Assembly (NCBI GenBank): GCA_910585075.1
Contig: CAJUED010000004.1
Span: 1 to 64,000, forward strand
DNA length: 64,000 bases
From: an uncultured Lachnospiraceae bacterium
GTDB taxonomy: Bacteria; Bacillota; Clostridia; Lachnospirales; Lachnospiraceae
Reading direction: 5' to 3'
Shown here: positions 35,381 through 44,536 of the stretch, piece after piece
Position numbering within the stretch: the first letter of the stretch is position 1
How the letters are laid out: each line of letters begins with the position of its first letter
Notes under the pieces: generated by a model
The model's input: only the letters and a program-made list of their open reading frames with translations
Database searches by the model: none
What the model was told of the DNA's origin: nothing
Position numbers and translations under genes: made by a program

Positions 35381-36403
35381 ATGAGCGAGATAAAAATGAT
35401 TGCGCCGACAGTAAAAAATGTGCCCTGGCAGGAGAAACCGGAGGGCTTAAAAGACGCGCCTGTGTGGAGATACACGGAAAACCCGATTATAGGAAGAAAT
35501 CCGGTAAAAGGCGTTGCGAGAATTTTTAACAGTGCGGTAATGCCCTACGGGGATGAATTTATCGGTGTATTCCGGGGAGAGCAGACCAACGGTATCCCCT
35601 ATATTTATATGGGAAGAAGTAAGGACGCTATCCATTGGGACTTTGATGAGAATAAAATTCCTTTTGTGGACGAGGAAGGAAAGCCTTTTATGCCGGTATA
35701 TGCCTATGACCCAAGACTGGTGAAGGTGGAGGATACCTACTATATTATCTGGTGTCAGGATTTTTACGGCGCGGCCATTGGAATGGCGAAGACCACAGAC
35801 TTTAAAACTTTTACAAGGCTTGAGAATCCCTTTTTACCTTTCAACAGGAATGCGGTTCTGTTTCCCAGAAAGATAAACGGTAATTTCGTGATGCTCAGCC
35901 GTCCTTCTGACAGCGGGCATACGCCCTTTGGGGATATTTTTGTCAGTGAAAGCCCGGACCTTGTTTATTGGGGAAAACACAGGCATGTAATGGGAAAAGG
36001 CAACGAGTGGTGGGAATCTCTGAAAATCGGCGGAGGTGCGGCGCCCATTGAAACCTCCGAAGGGTGGCTTTTGTTCTATCATGGAGTAAGCGGAACCTGT
36101 AACGGCTACGTCTATTCCATAGGCGGGGCTATTTTGGACCTGGAGAATCCCTCCATTGTAAAATACAGGTGTGAAAATTTCCTGATTACGCCGGAGGAAT
36201 GGTATGAGGAGAGAGGATTTGTTCCCAATGTATGTTTCCCATGTGCAACAATCCATGACCCGGAAAGCGGTAAGATTGCCATTTATTATGGATGCGCGGA
36301 CAGCTATGTGGGACTTGCATTTACAAAATTTGACGAGATTGTCGCTTATATCAAGGAGCATAGCGTGGTGAGCCAGTCGGATATGGAGATTGGGAGAAGA
36401 TAA
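35381..36403 (+). CDS. GH130 beta-1,4-mannooligosaccharide phosphorylase
   Basis: A 340-residue protein, a GH130_2-type propeller (VFRGEQTNGIPYIYMGRSKD, YAYDPRLVKVEDTYYIIW, HGVSGTCNGYVYSIGGAILD). It removes mannose units from longer oligosaccharides by phosphorolysis. ATG 35381 (MSEIKMIAP) is favoured by GGAG 7 nt upstream; the ATG at 35375 is a close alternative. It differs clearly from the preceding GH130, so the pair covers disaccharide and oligosaccharide substrates. Confidence 0.9.
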   Translation: MSEIKMIAPTVKNVPWQEKPEGLKDAPVWRYTENPIIGRNPVKGVARIFNSAVMPYGDEFIGVFRGEQTNGIPYIYMGRSKDAIHWDFDENKIPFVDEEGKPFMPVYAYDPRLVKVEDTYYIIWCQDFYGAAIGMAKTTDFKTFTRLENPFLPFNRNAVLFPRKINGNFVMLSRPSDSGHTPFGDIFVSESPDLVYWGKHRHVMGKGNEWWESLKIGGGAAPIETSEGWLLFYHGVSGTCNGYVYSIGGAILDLENPSIVKYRCENFLITPEEWYEERGFVPNVCFPCATIHDPESGKIAIYYGCADSYVGLAFTKFDEIVAYIKEHSVVSQSDMEIGRR

Positions 36404-36444
36404 GTCATTTTATTAGAGCTATGTCCGGATAAATTATAAATATG

Positions 36445-36475
36445 AAAAAAGACTTGCGGATGCAGGTCTTTTTTA
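36445..36475 (+). terminator. Terminator after the GH130 pair
   Basis: AAAAAAGAC...GTCTTTTTT stem (36445-36457 with 36462-36474), also readable in the other direction. It separates the epimerase/phosphorylase unit from the esterase-ManA gene. Confidence 0.8.
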
Positions 36476-36514
36476 TTCGATAAACTGACACGCAAAGAGA
36501 GGCAACGTTTGGGA

Positions 36515-36543
36515 TTCACGGGACGGGGTGAATTTGATATAAT
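36515..36543 (+). promoter_or_regulatory. Promoter of the esterase-ManA gene
   Basis: TTCACG (36515-36520), a 17-nt spacer and a perfect TATAAT (36538-36543), 32 bp before the start codon. The gene therefore has its own promoter after the terminator. Confidence 0.65.
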
Positions 36544-36575
36544 GGAATATAAAATCAGGATAGGAGAAGTGCTTT

Positions 36576-38687
36576 ATGGTAGGGTGTGGGCGAGATTATC
36601 AGGGGATGATAAACAGAGGAAACTGGCACAGACTAAAGGAGTGCATGAAAAAGGCGCGCCGGGGAGAGAAGATAATCACCGGATTTTTAGGCGGTTCCAT
36701 CACCCAGGGAAGTCTTTCCTCCGGGCCCGAATTGTGCTATGCTTATCTTGTATTTCAGTGGTGGAGGGAAAAGTTTCCGCTGGCGGAAATTGAATTTATT
36801 AACGGAGGAATCGGCGGAACCACTTCACAGTTTGGCGCTGCCCGGGTTAAGGGGCATATACTGAAATACAAGCCGGACTTTGTCCTGATTGAGTTTGCGG
36901 TCAATGATGAAAATACGGAATTTTTTCAGGAGACCTACGAGGGGCTTGTGCGGAAGACTTATATGGACAAGTGCAAACCTGCCCTTATGCTGATGAACAA
37001 TGTGCGCTATGATAATGGAATCAATGCGGAGCAGCAACATCTAAAGGTTGCCCAGGCCTATGAGCTTCCCATGGTAAGTATGAAAAGCGCAATCTGGCCG
37101 GAGATTATGTGGGGAAGGTTGAAAGAAGCCGAGCTATCACCGGACGGGCTGCACCCCAATGATGCAGGACACAGACTGGTGGCCCAGGTCATAATTTCTT
37201 TCCTGGAGCAGGTGTATGCAGAAATGGACAAAGAGGAAACGCTGGCTTTCGGGGAAGGAGACAGGCTCCCGGCGCCAATTACGGCTAACGCTTATGAAAA
37301 CGCCATTCGGTATCAGAACTTTAATTCGGAGTCAAAGGCCGAGGGCTTTTTGGAAGATTTATCCTCGCAAAACGGAATTACCGACATTTTTAAAAGGGGA
37401 TGGACTGCTTCCCGGAAAGGGGACAAAATCCGGTTTGAAGTGGAAGGTACGGAAATTGCGGTGCAGTACAGGAAGTCAGTGAATAAGCCTGTGCCGGTGG
37501 CAAGAGCAGTGGTGGATGGCAGAGAGGACCAAGGCGTGATTCTGGACGGAAACTTTGAGGAAGACTGGGGGGACAGCCTGCATATTGACACTATAGCCCG
37601 ACATGCGCAGGAGGGGAAGCATACGGTGGAAATTGAGATTGTGGAATCTCACGAAAATGACGTGGCGCCTTTTTATCTGGTCTCCCTGATTGTTTCCGGG
37701 AATGAAAACAAAAACAATATATTAAAAAACATGGAGGACAAAGACAAAATGAAACCAATCTTATTTTTAAACCCTGTATTTAAGGAAACCATCTGGGGCG
37801 GCAGTAAGCTGAGGGAACAGTATGGCTATGATATTCCCAGTGACACCACCGGGGAATGCTGGGCTGTAAGCGCTCATCCCAACGGAGATTGTGTGGTGAA
37901 AGAGGGAGAGTATCAGGGAATGACCCTGTCAGAGCTTTGGGAGAAGAACCCGGAGCTGTTTGGCAGCTGCGGCCTTGACAGGTTCCCGCTGCTGACCAAA
38001 ATTATTGACGCCCGGGAGAATTTAAGCATTCAGGTGCACCCCAATGACGCTTACGCAGGGGAGCATGAGAACGGCTCTCTTGGAAAGACCGAATGCTGGT
38101 ACATTTTGGACTGCCCGGAGGATGCGGCACTTATCATTGGCCACAATGCGGGGACAGAAAAAGAGCTGGAAGAAATGATCCGCCAGGGAAAATGGACGGA
38201 GTTTATCCGTGAGATTCCGGTGAAAAAGGGAGATTTTATCCAGATTGACCCCGGTACGGTGCATGCAATCAAGGGCGGCATCATGCTGCTTGAGACACAG
38301 CAGAACAGCGACATTACTTACAGAGTATATGATTATGACAGGTTAAGCGACGGAAAACCCCGTCAGCTTCATATTCAGCAGAGCATTGACGTGATTACCG
38401 TACCCGCTCTTTCCCCTGAGGATAGCGTGAAGGAGGCTGCGAATCTTCCGGCCAATGTGATGAACGAACTGATTTCCTGTGATTATTATAAGGTGTGGAA
38501 ACTGGATGTGACAGAGCCTGTGTCCATAGAGCAGACGCATCCATTCCTGATTATGAGTGTCGTAGAGGGCGAGGGATGTGTAAACGGACGAAAGATAGAA
38601 AAAGGGGAACATTTTATTCTGCCTGACGGATTTGGAAAGGTGGAATTGGAGGGCAATATGCAGCTTATTGCATCTTCCATAAAATAA
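36576..38687 (+). CDS. manA: Fusion: SGNH carbohydrate acetylesterase (CE17-like) + mannose-6-phosphate isomerase
   Basis: One uninterrupted frame of 703 residues. Residues 1 to about 215 are an SGNH hydrolase: catalytic Ser41 in FLGGSITQGS, Gly in GGIGGTTSQ, Asn in VNDEN, and Asp190/His193 in SPDGLHPNDAGH. Residues of about 240-375 look like a CBM35-like beta domain, as in mannan acetylesterases of family CE17. From residue 392 (MKPILFLNPVFKETIWGGSK) a complete class I mannose-6-phosphate isomerase of about 312 residues follows, with ENLSIQVHPNDAY and DPGTVHAI holding zinc ligands. GGAGG and ATG 37749 at the junction could still allow separate translation of ManA. The protein would deacetylate mannan oligosaccharides and convert mannose-6-phosphate to fructose-6-phosphate. 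Confidence 0.9.
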   Translation: MVGCGRDYQGMINRGNWHRLKECMKKARRGEKIITGFLGGSITQGSLSSGPELCYAYLVFQWWREKFPLAEIEFINGGIGGTTSQFGAARVKGHILKYKPDFVLIEFAVNDENTEFFQETYEGLVRKTYMDKCKPALMLMNNVRYDNGINAEQQHLKVAQAYELPMVSMKSAIWPEIMWGRLKEAELSPDGLHPNDAGHRLVAQVIISFLEQVYAEMDKEETLAFGEGDRLPAPITANAYENAIRYQNFNSESKAEGFLEDLSSQNGITDIFKRGWTASRKGDKIRFEVEGTEIAVQYRKSVNKPVPVARAVVDGREDQGVILDGNFEEDWGDSLHIDTIARHAQEGKHTVEIEIVESHENDVAPFYLVSLIVSGNENKNNILKNMEDKDKMKPILFLNPVFKETIWGGSKLREQYGYDIPSDTTGECWAVSAHPNGDCVVKEGEYQGMTLSELWEKNPELFGSCGLDRFPLLTKIIDARENLSIQVHPNDAYAGEHENGSLGKTECWYILDCPEDAALIIGHNAGTEKELEEMIRQGKWTEFIREIPVKKGDFIQIDPGTVHAIKGGIMLLETQQNSDITYRVYDYDRLSDGKPRQLHIQQSIDVITVPALSPEDSVKEAANLPANVMNELISCDYYKVWKLDVTEPVSIEQTHPFLIMSVVEGEGCVNGRKIEKGEHFILPDGFGKVELEGNMQLIASSIK

Positions 38688-38766
38688 AGGACTGAAAGAA
38701 GCGTTTCTTTTATATATGCAGGGAGTTCAAAAGGTGACTGCAGGCAGAGCTGACGGTTATCCCGTG

Positions 38767-38805
38767 AATCGGGCTGGGAGAGGAATCTTCCCCGCCCGAT
38801 TTTTC
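38767..38805 (+). terminator. Terminator after esterase-ManA gene
   Basis: AATCGGGC (38767-38774) pairs with GCCCGATT (38794-38801), then TTTTCT. It closes the mannan cluster. Confidence 0.85.
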
Positions 38806-38829
38806 TAATCGCAAAAAGTAGAAAAAAGC

Positions 38830-38858
38830 TTAACAGGAAAGTAAAAGTATTATATACT
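38830..38858 (+). promoter_or_regulatory. Promoter for aminotransferase gene
   Basis: TTAACA (38830-38835), a 17-nt spacer and TATACT (38853-38858), about 50 bp before the start codon. Confidence 0.65.
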
Positions 38859-38910
38859 TAGCTTTGGTCCTTATGGAAGGATATAGTTTAAAGAAAGGCA
38901 GAAAAGCAGT

Positions 38911-40104
38911 ATGATAGCAGAGCAATATAAAGATATGCTTGGGAAAAAATCCATTATTCGGCAGCTCTCGGAGTTTGCAACGGCAAGGGGAGCCGAAATT
39001 GGTTATGAAAATGTATTTGATTTCAGTTTGGGGAACCCATCGGTTCCGCCTCCACAGAAATTTACGGATACTATGATGGAGCTGATGCAAAACCACGATT
39101 CCGTTGGGCTGCACGGCTACAGCCAGAGTCTGGGGATTCCCGCAGTTCGGGAAAAGGTGGCGGAATCTTTAAATCGTCGCTTTGGCATGAACTACACGCG
39201 GAATCATATTTTTATGGCAACGGGAGCGGCGGGAGCCATTGCCCATGCCCTTCGCTGTGTGACGGCGCCGGGGGATGAGGTGTTGGTGTTTGCGCCCTTT
39301 TTCTCGGAATACAGAGCCTATATAAATTTAAGCGGCGCGGTTATGAAGGTGGTGCCTGCCAATGTGGAGGATTTCCAGATTAATTTTGAAGCTTTTGAGG
39401 AAATGCTGACCGAAAAGGTGGCGGCGGTCCTTATTAATACCCCCAACAATCCGTCGGGAGCCGTGTATACGGCGGAAACGCTTCAAAAGCTGGCAGATAT
39501 TATGAGTGTAAAGGCGGATGAATATGGGCATGATATTTTCCTGATTTCAGATGAACCTTACAGAGAAATAATATTTGAGGGAACGAAAGCACCGTATGTG
39601 TCCAAGTTTTATCCCAATACTATTTCCTGCTATTCTTTCTCCAAATCCCTGTCCATACCGGGAGAGAGAATCGGCTATGTGGCAGTAAACCCTGCCTGCC
39701 GGGATGGAGAGTATATTGCGGATATGTGCGGACAGATCTCAAGGGGAATCGGGCACAACTGTCCTCCCTCCATTATTCAGCTTGCGGTGGCCGAGTGCCT
39801 GGACATCACGTCAGATTTGTCCGTGTATGAGGCAAATATGAATATTTTATATAAGGAACTTACTTCCCTTGGATTTGAGTGCGTGAAGCCCGGCGGCACG
39901 TTTTACATTTTCCCGAAGGCTCCCCTTAAGGATGCAACAGCCTTTTGTGAGAAGGCAAAGGAATATGATTTGATTCTGGTACCCAGCGATGATTTTGGCG
40001 TGCCGGGCTATTTCAGGATGGCATATTGTATTGATACGGAAAAGACGGTGCGTTCACTGGAAGCAATCCGGAAAATGGCGAAAAATGAAAAATATTTTGG
40101 GTAA
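38911..40104 (+). CDS. PLP-dependent class I/II aminotransferase
   Basis: A 397-residue fold type I enzyme. The PLP lysine is in CYSFSKSLSIPGERIGY; NTPNNPSGAVY and LISDEPYREI supply the cofactor-binding Asn and Asp/Tyr. It resembles the AspB/aspartate-type family, with substrate unknown. It is not closely similar to the second aminotransferase at 54514. Confidence 0.9.
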   Translation: MIAEQYKDMLGKKSIIRQLSEFATARGAEIGYENVFDFSLGNPSVPPPQKFTDTMMELMQNHDSVGLHGYSQSLGIPAVREKVAESLNRRFGMNYTRNHIFMATGAAGAIAHALRCVTAPGDEVLVFAPFFSEYRAYINLSGAVMKVVPANVEDFQINFEAFEEMLTEKVAAVLINTPNNPSGAVYTAETLQKLADIMSVKADEYGHDIFLISDEPYREIIFEGTKAPYVSKFYPNTISCYSFSKSLSIPGERIGYVAVNPACRDGEYIADMCGQISRGIGHNCPPSIIQLAVAECLDITSDLSVYEANMNILYKELTSLGFECVKPGGTFYIFPKAPLKDATAFCEKAKEYDLILVPSDDFGVPGYFRMAYCIDTEKTVRSLEAIRKMAKNEKYFG

Positions 40105-40181
40105 ATGAGAGCTTTTGATGGCAGAGGTAAATCTGATATTGATGCCCCCTGCCGCGTAAGCGCTCCGAAGTGAGGGATAAG

Positions 40182-41036
40182 ATGTTTGAAGCTGGTTTGG
40201 TTCTGGAAGGCGGCGGAATGAAAGGCGTGTACACTTCCGGAGTTTTGGATTTCTTTTTGGATAAGGGGTTGGAATTTCGCTCCTGCTACGGTGTTTCGGC
40301 AGGAGCATGCAGTCTTTGCAGTTATTTATCAAAGCAAAGAGGCAGGGCCTATCATGTGATTGTGGATTACCTGGAAGATAAAAATTATTGCGGTATATAC
40401 AGTCTGCTGAGGACAGGGGATTTGTTCGGCGCTGAAATGTGTTATCATACCATACCGGAGAAACTATATCCTTATGATTATGATACTTATAATCAGTATC
40501 AGGGAACTTTTTACAGTGTGATTACAAACATAGAGACGGGAAAGCCTGAATATATTCCCATTAAAGATATGAAAAAAGACATTGAAGCGGTGCGGGCGTC
40601 CGCTTCTCTGCCGCTGGTGTCAAGAAATGTGGAGTGGAAAGGCGGTCTTTACCTGGACGGCGGCCTTTCGGACGCTATTCCCCTAAGGCAGTCTATGAAG
40701 GACGGGAACAGAAAAAATGTGGTGATCATGACCAAGGAGGCCGGTTACCGCAGAGCGCCGTCTTCCATGACAGGGCCCATTAAGCTTCGCTACAGGAAAT
40801 ATCCTGCGGTCTATAAGCTTATGAAAAACAGGCACAATGCGTATAACAAAACCCTGGATTTTATTGACCGGCAGGTGAAGGCAGGCAACACTTTTTTGAT
40901 TCAGCCCAAACAGAAAAGCAATGTGGGGCGTATTGAGAAGGATAAGAAAAAGCTGGAAGCCCTTTACAGGGAAGGGTACCGGGACGGCAGAGCATGCTAT
41001 GAAAGTCTGTTAAAATTTTTGGAGGATAATCAATGA
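40182..41036 (+). CDS. Patatin-like phospholipase
   Basis: A 284-residue protein. The oxyanion loop GLVLEGGGMKGVYTSGVLD, nucleophile GVSAGA and Asp in LDGGLSDAIP form the patatin Ser-Asp dyad. The family hydrolyses acyl lipids at the membrane. ATG 40182 follows GAGGG by 5 nt; the GTG at 40170 is less likely. Its last four bases overlap the uppP start (ATGA), so the two are coupled. Confidence 0.9.
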   Translation: MFEAGLVLEGGGMKGVYTSGVLDFFLDKGLEFRSCYGVSAGACSLCSYLSKQRGRAYHVIVDYLEDKNYCGIYSLLRTGDLFGAEMCYHTIPEKLYPYDYDTYNQYQGTFYSVITNIETGKPEYIPIKDMKKDIEAVRASASLPLVSRNVEWKGGLYLDGGLSDAIPLRQSMKDGNRKNVVIMTKEAGYRRAPSSMTGPIKLRYRKYPAVYKLMKNRHNAYNKTLDFIDRQVKAGNTFLIQPKQKSNVGRIEKDKKKLEALYREGYRDGRACYESLLKFLEDNQ

Positions 41037-41896
41037 CGGAATTTTTAAAAGCAGTGTTGTTTGGAATTGTGGAGGGAATCACGGAGTGGCTTCCCATCAG
41101 CAGCACGGGACATATGATATTGTTGGATGAGTTTGTAAAGCTGGATGTTTCCCCTGAGTTTTGGGAGATGTTCTTGGTGGTGATACAGCTTGGGGCTATT
41201 TTGGCCGTAGTGGTTTTGTTCTGGAACCAGATCTGGCCTTTTGGAAATTATAAAAAAGAGAGAAACTTTAAGCCGGTCAAAAAATCAGGTATTCTTTCCT
41301 ATTGTAAAAAGGACATCTGGGTTATGTGGTTTAAAATTGTTGTGGCCTGTCTGCCTGCGGCTGTGGTTGGGCTTTTGTTTGACGAGTTTTTTGAGAGCCT
41401 TTTTTACAACGGGGTTTGCGTTGCGCTGGCGCTGATCATATTTGGCGTGGGCTTTATTCTGATAGAAAACAGAAATAAAAACGCGGCGGTAAAGGTTTCC
41501 TCCCTGTCGGAAATCACTTATCAAACGGCCTTCATCATAGGCATGTTCCAGCTGATTGCCGCTATCTTTCCCGGGACATCCCGATCCGGGGCCACAATTT
41601 TAGGCGCGCTGCTGATTGGCGTTTCAAGACAGGTAGCCGCTGAGTTTACCTTCTTTCTGGCTATTCCGGTGATGCTTGGCGCAAGCCTCCTTAAAATCGT
41701 GAAATTCGGACTGTCCTTTACGGGAAACGAACTGATGATATTGATTACGGGAATGGTAACGGCCTTTATTGTGTCCATAGTCATCATCCGTTTCCTGATG
41801 GGGTATATTAAGAAGCATGATTTTAAGGTATTTGGATGGTACAGAATTATACTGGGAGCTATTGTACTTCTCTATTTTGGCGTGGCAGGCTTGTGA
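41033..41896 (+). CDS. uppP: Undecaprenyl-diphosphatase
   Basis: A 287-residue membrane protein. GIVEGITEWLPISSTGHM and FPGTSRSGATILGALL are the two active-site signatures of the BacA/UppP family. It recycles the lipid carrier for peptidoglycan synthesis and can confer bacitracin tolerance. Coupled with the upstream patatin by an ATGA overlap. Confidence 0.96.
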   Translation: MTEFLKAVLFGIVEGITEWLPISSTGHMILLDEFVKLDVSPEFWEMFLVVIQLGAILAVVVLFWNQIWPFGNYKKERNFKPVKKSGILSYCKKDIWVMWFKIVVACLPAAVVGLLFDEFFESLFYNGVCVALALIIFGVGFILIENRNKNAAVKVSSLSEITYQTAFIIGMFQLIAAIFPGTSRSGATILGALLIGVSRQVAAEFTFFLAIPVMLGASLLKIVKFGLSFTGNELMILITGMVTAFIVSIVIIRFLMGYIKKHDFKVFGWYRIILGAIVLLYFGVAGL

Positions 41897-41912
41897 AAAA
41901 TGTGTTAATTAG

Positions 41913-41941
41913 TTGACAAAAAGAAAAATATGGAGTACACT
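41913..41941 (+). promoter_or_regulatory. Promoter for the DUF6465 gene
   Basis: TTGACA (41913-41918), a 17-nt spacer and TACACT (41936-41941), 70 bp before the start codon. Confidence 0.75.
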
Positions 41942-42012
41942 GGTTCAGAAAAATATGGTGTTCTAGGGGAGAGGTACTTTTGACTGTGTGCATACGCGAA
42001 AGGAGTTTAAGC

Positions 42013-42465
42013 ATGGCAGAGACAAAAAGAGGAACTACAAAGGCAGTTGCTAAAGCAGAATCCGTTGAAGAAGTAAAAGCAGCATCTGAAGCCGAGGTTA
42101 AGGAACCTGTAAAGAAGACGACAGGCAGAAGGACAGCTGTAAAGAAAGATACAACAGTTAAGAAACCGGCTACAAAACGTGCGGCCGCAAAGAAAGAAAC
42201 TGTTGGCAAACAAGAGACAGAGGTTAAGAAGACACCTGCAAAGAGGACAGCTAAGAAGTCTCAGGTTGCAGAAACCGTTACTTTCCAGTTTAATGACAGG
42301 TCCTATACGGCTGATGATTTGATGCAGAGCTGCAAGGATGTGTGGAAATATGACTTAGAAGGAAAAGAGGAAGACTTAAAGAGCATCGAGCTCTATGTGA
42401 AACCGGAAGAAAACAGAGCTTATTATGTAATCAACGGCGATATCACAGGAAACTTTGCTATTTAG
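42013..42465 (+). CDS. DUF6465 protein with histone-H1-like basic tail
   Basis: 150 residues. Residues 1-85 are Lys/Ala/Thr/Glu-rich with repeated short KKxA/T motifs (KKPATKRAAAKK, KKTPAKRTAKK), as in bacterial H1-like tails. Residues 86-150 (ETVTFQFNDRSYTADDLM, then a helix and two strands) match the small DUF6465 domain common in Lachnospiraceae. AAGGAG stands 7 nt before the ATG. It may bind nucleic acid; that is inference from the charge pattern. Confidence 0.75.
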   Translation: MAETKRGTTKAVAKAESVEEVKAASEAEVKEPVKKTTGRRTAVKKDTTVKKPATKRAAAKKETVGKQETEVKKTPAKRTAKKSQVAETVTFQFNDRSYTADDLMQSCKDVWKYDLEGKEEDLKSIELYVKPEENRAYYVINGDITGNFAI

Positions 42466-42509
42466 TCTGAAAAACGTAATGTTTGAAAAACATATTGTAT
42501 CAAAGCATA

Positions 42510-42537
42510 AGAGCTGGCCAGGGGCCGGCTCTTTTTT
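42510..42537 (+). terminator. Terminator after DUF6465 gene
   Basis: AGAGCTGGCC / GGCCGGCTCT stem with a 3-4 nt loop and a T6 tail. Confidence 0.9.
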
Positions 42538-42571
42538 AGAATTTTTTTAGAAATAATTTCTGTTATATGTG

Positions 42572-42600
42572 TTGACAATAGGTAGGGTAAGTGATATTTT
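42572..42600 (+). promoter_or_regulatory. Sigma-A promoter of the hrcA operon
   Basis: TTGACA (42572-42577), a 17-nt spacer and TATTTT (42595-42600), placed directly before the CIRCE operator. Confidence 0.85.
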
Positions 42601-42614
42601 ATGGTAAGAAGATG

Positions 42615-42641
42615 TTAGCACTCCAATCGGTTGAGTGCTAA
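42615..42641 (+). promoter_or_regulatory. CIRCE operator
   Basis: TTAGCACTC-N9-GAGTGCTAA is a perfect match to the HrcA binding site. It puts hrcA-grpE-dnaK under heat-shock repression by HrcA, the product of the first gene. Confidence 0.98.
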
Positions 42642-42684
42642 CAACGAAAACAAAATCCGATACAGGGTAGAAGGAGGGATAGGG

Positions 42685-43716
42685 TTGCAGTTAAGTGAAA
42701 GAAAAATAAAAATATTGCAGGCCATTATCCGCAACTATCTTGAGACGGGAGAACCGGTTGGCAGCAGGACAATTTCCAAATACACGGATTTAAATTTAAG
42801 TTCGGCTACCATCCGCAATGAAATGTCGGATTTAGAGGAAATGGGATATATCGTACAGCCCCACACTTCGGCCGGAAGGATTCCTTCTGATAAAGGGTAT
42901 CGGCTTTATGTGGATACCATGATGGAGGAGAAGGAACGGGAGCTTGAAGAACTGAAGGAGATGATGATTGAGAAGGAAGATAAGATGGATCATCTTCTCA
43001 AGCAGGTGGCAAGGCTTTTGGCAGTAAATACCAATTACGCCACTATGATTTCAGCCCCCACGATTCATACAAATAAGATTAAGTTCATACAGCTTTCCAG
43101 GGTTGATGTGAAACAGCTTCTGGTGGTGGTGGTGGCGGAGGGAAATATCATCAAGAACAACATCATACAAGTTGCTGAGATGTTGGATGATGAGACACTC
43201 CTTAAGTTAAACATCCTTCTCAACACCCACTTAAATGGCCTTGCCTTAGAGGAAATCAATCTGGGTATGATTTCAGCAATGAAACAGCAGGCCGGCATCC
43301 ACAGCGTTATTGTAGGCGAGGTGATAGATGCCATTGCCGAATCCATTAAGGCTGAGGAAGATCTGCAGATTTACACAAGCGGGGCCAACAATATTTTCAA
43401 GTACCCCGAACTGGCGGATCAGCAGAAGGCCAGTGAGATTATTAATACCTTTGAAGAAAAAAAGATGTTAACGGAGCTGGTGCAGGATACTCTTGCGGAT
43501 GAGAATAACACAGGCATTCAGGTATACATTGGAAATGAAACGCCGATCCAGTCCATGAAGGACTGCAGCGTGGTGACGGCAACTTACGAATTGGGGGAAG
43601 GGATGCGGGGAACCATAGGAATTATCGGTCCCAAGCGAATGGACTATGACAGAGTTGTAGGAACGCTGAAAACAATTACCCATCAGTTGGATGAATTGTA
43701 TAAAAATAAGACATAA
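42685..43716 (+). CDS. hrcA: Heat-inducible transcription repressor HrcA
   Basis: A 343-residue protein. The N-terminal winged helix is QLSERKIKILQAIIRNYLET through SATIRNEMSDLEEMGY and HTSAGRIPSDKGYR. The start is TTG 42685, with GAAGGAGG 7 nt upstream. The longer frame from the TTG at 42631 would begin within CIRCE and is rejected. It represses its own operon at normal temperature. Confidence 0.96.
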   Translation: MQLSERKIKILQAIIRNYLETGEPVGSRTISKYTDLNLSSATIRNEMSDLEEMGYIVQPHTSAGRIPSDKGYRLYVDTMMEEKERELEELKEMMIEKEDKMDHLLKQVARLLAVNTNYATMISAPTIHTNKIKFIQLSRVDVKQLLVVVVAEGNIIKNNIIQVAEMLDDETLLKLNILLNTHLNGLALEEINLGMISAMKQQAGIHSVIVGEVIDAIAESIKAEEDLQIYTSGANNIFKYPELADQQKASEIINTFEEKKMLTELVQDTLADENNTGIQVYIGNETPIQSMKDCSVVTATYELGEGMRGTIGIIGPKRMDYDRVVGTLKTITHQLDELYKNKT

Positions 43717-43737
43717 AGTTGGAAAGGGATGAAGCCG

Positions 43738-44403
43738 ATGAGTGAGGAAATGAAAAAGGACATAACAGACAATCAGGAAACCGAGGACACAATGTCCGGG
43801 GCGGAGGAAACCGCGTCAGGAGCCGGTGATACGGACCGGGAGTCGGAAGATATACAGGAAAACAGCGAACCGGCAACGGAAGAAGATGCCGCAGCTTCAG
43901 AAGGGGAAAAGGAAGGAAAGGCGGATAAGAAAGCCGGTAAAAGAAAGTTCAGAGATAAGAAGCAGGATGCGCTGAAAGAAAAGGTTGAAGAACTGGAAGA
44001 CAGAGTAAAACGCCAGATGGCGGAATTTGAAAATTTCCGCAAACGCACCGACAAGGAAAAAACAGCCATGTTTGAGACGGGAGCTAGAAGCGTAATCGAA
44101 AAAATCCTGCCTGTGGTTGACAATTTTGAGAGAGGCCTTGCTACAGTCCCTGAGGAGGATAAAAATTCACCTTTTGCAGAGGGAATGGAAATGATTTATA
44201 AACAGCTTATTTCAGAGCTGGAAAAAATGGATGTAAAGCCCATACCGGCCATAGGAGAGGAGTTCAATCCCAACCTTCACAATGCTGTGATGCAGGTGGA
44301 GAGCGAAGAATACGAAACCGGGATTATCGCCCAGGAGCTGCAAAGGGGTTATACTTACAGAGACAGTGTGGTGAGATACAGTATGGTGGCGGTTGTGAGC
44401 TGA
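43738..44403 (+). CDS. grpE: Nucleotide exchange factor GrpE
   Basis: A 221-residue protein. It has a long acidic N-terminal extension (to about residue 75), then a coiled coil (LKEKVEELEDRVKRQMAEFE) and the C-terminal beta domain ending in GYTYRDSVVRYSMVAVV. ATG 43738 has AAAGGG about 9 nt upstream. It releases ADP from DnaK. Confidence 0.95.
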   Translation: MSEEMKKDITDNQETEDTMSGAEETASGAGDTDRESEDIQENSEPATEEDAAASEGEKEGKADKKAGKRKFRDKKQDALKEKVEELEDRVKRQMAEFENFRKRTDKEKTAMFETGARSVIEKILPVVDNFERGLATVPEEDKNSPFAEGMEMIYKQLISELEKMDVKPIPAIGEEFNPNLHNAVMQVESEEYETGIIAQELQRGYTYRDSVVRYSMVAVVS

Positions 44404-44536
44404 TCTTTCAGGTTGGCAAACCGGCATTTGGGATATCCGGGCGTTGCAGGGAGCAATGTCGGAACCGGTATATTAAGGGAAACAATAAACATTAACAGTA
44501 TATAAATCCAATAAAAAATTCCAGGAGGAGATAATT

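Noticed and set aside
42631..42684. N-terminal extension of HrcA beginning at TTG 42631
   Set aside because: It would start inside the CIRCE operator; the TTG at 42685 has a near-perfect ribosome site and the normal HrcA N-terminus.
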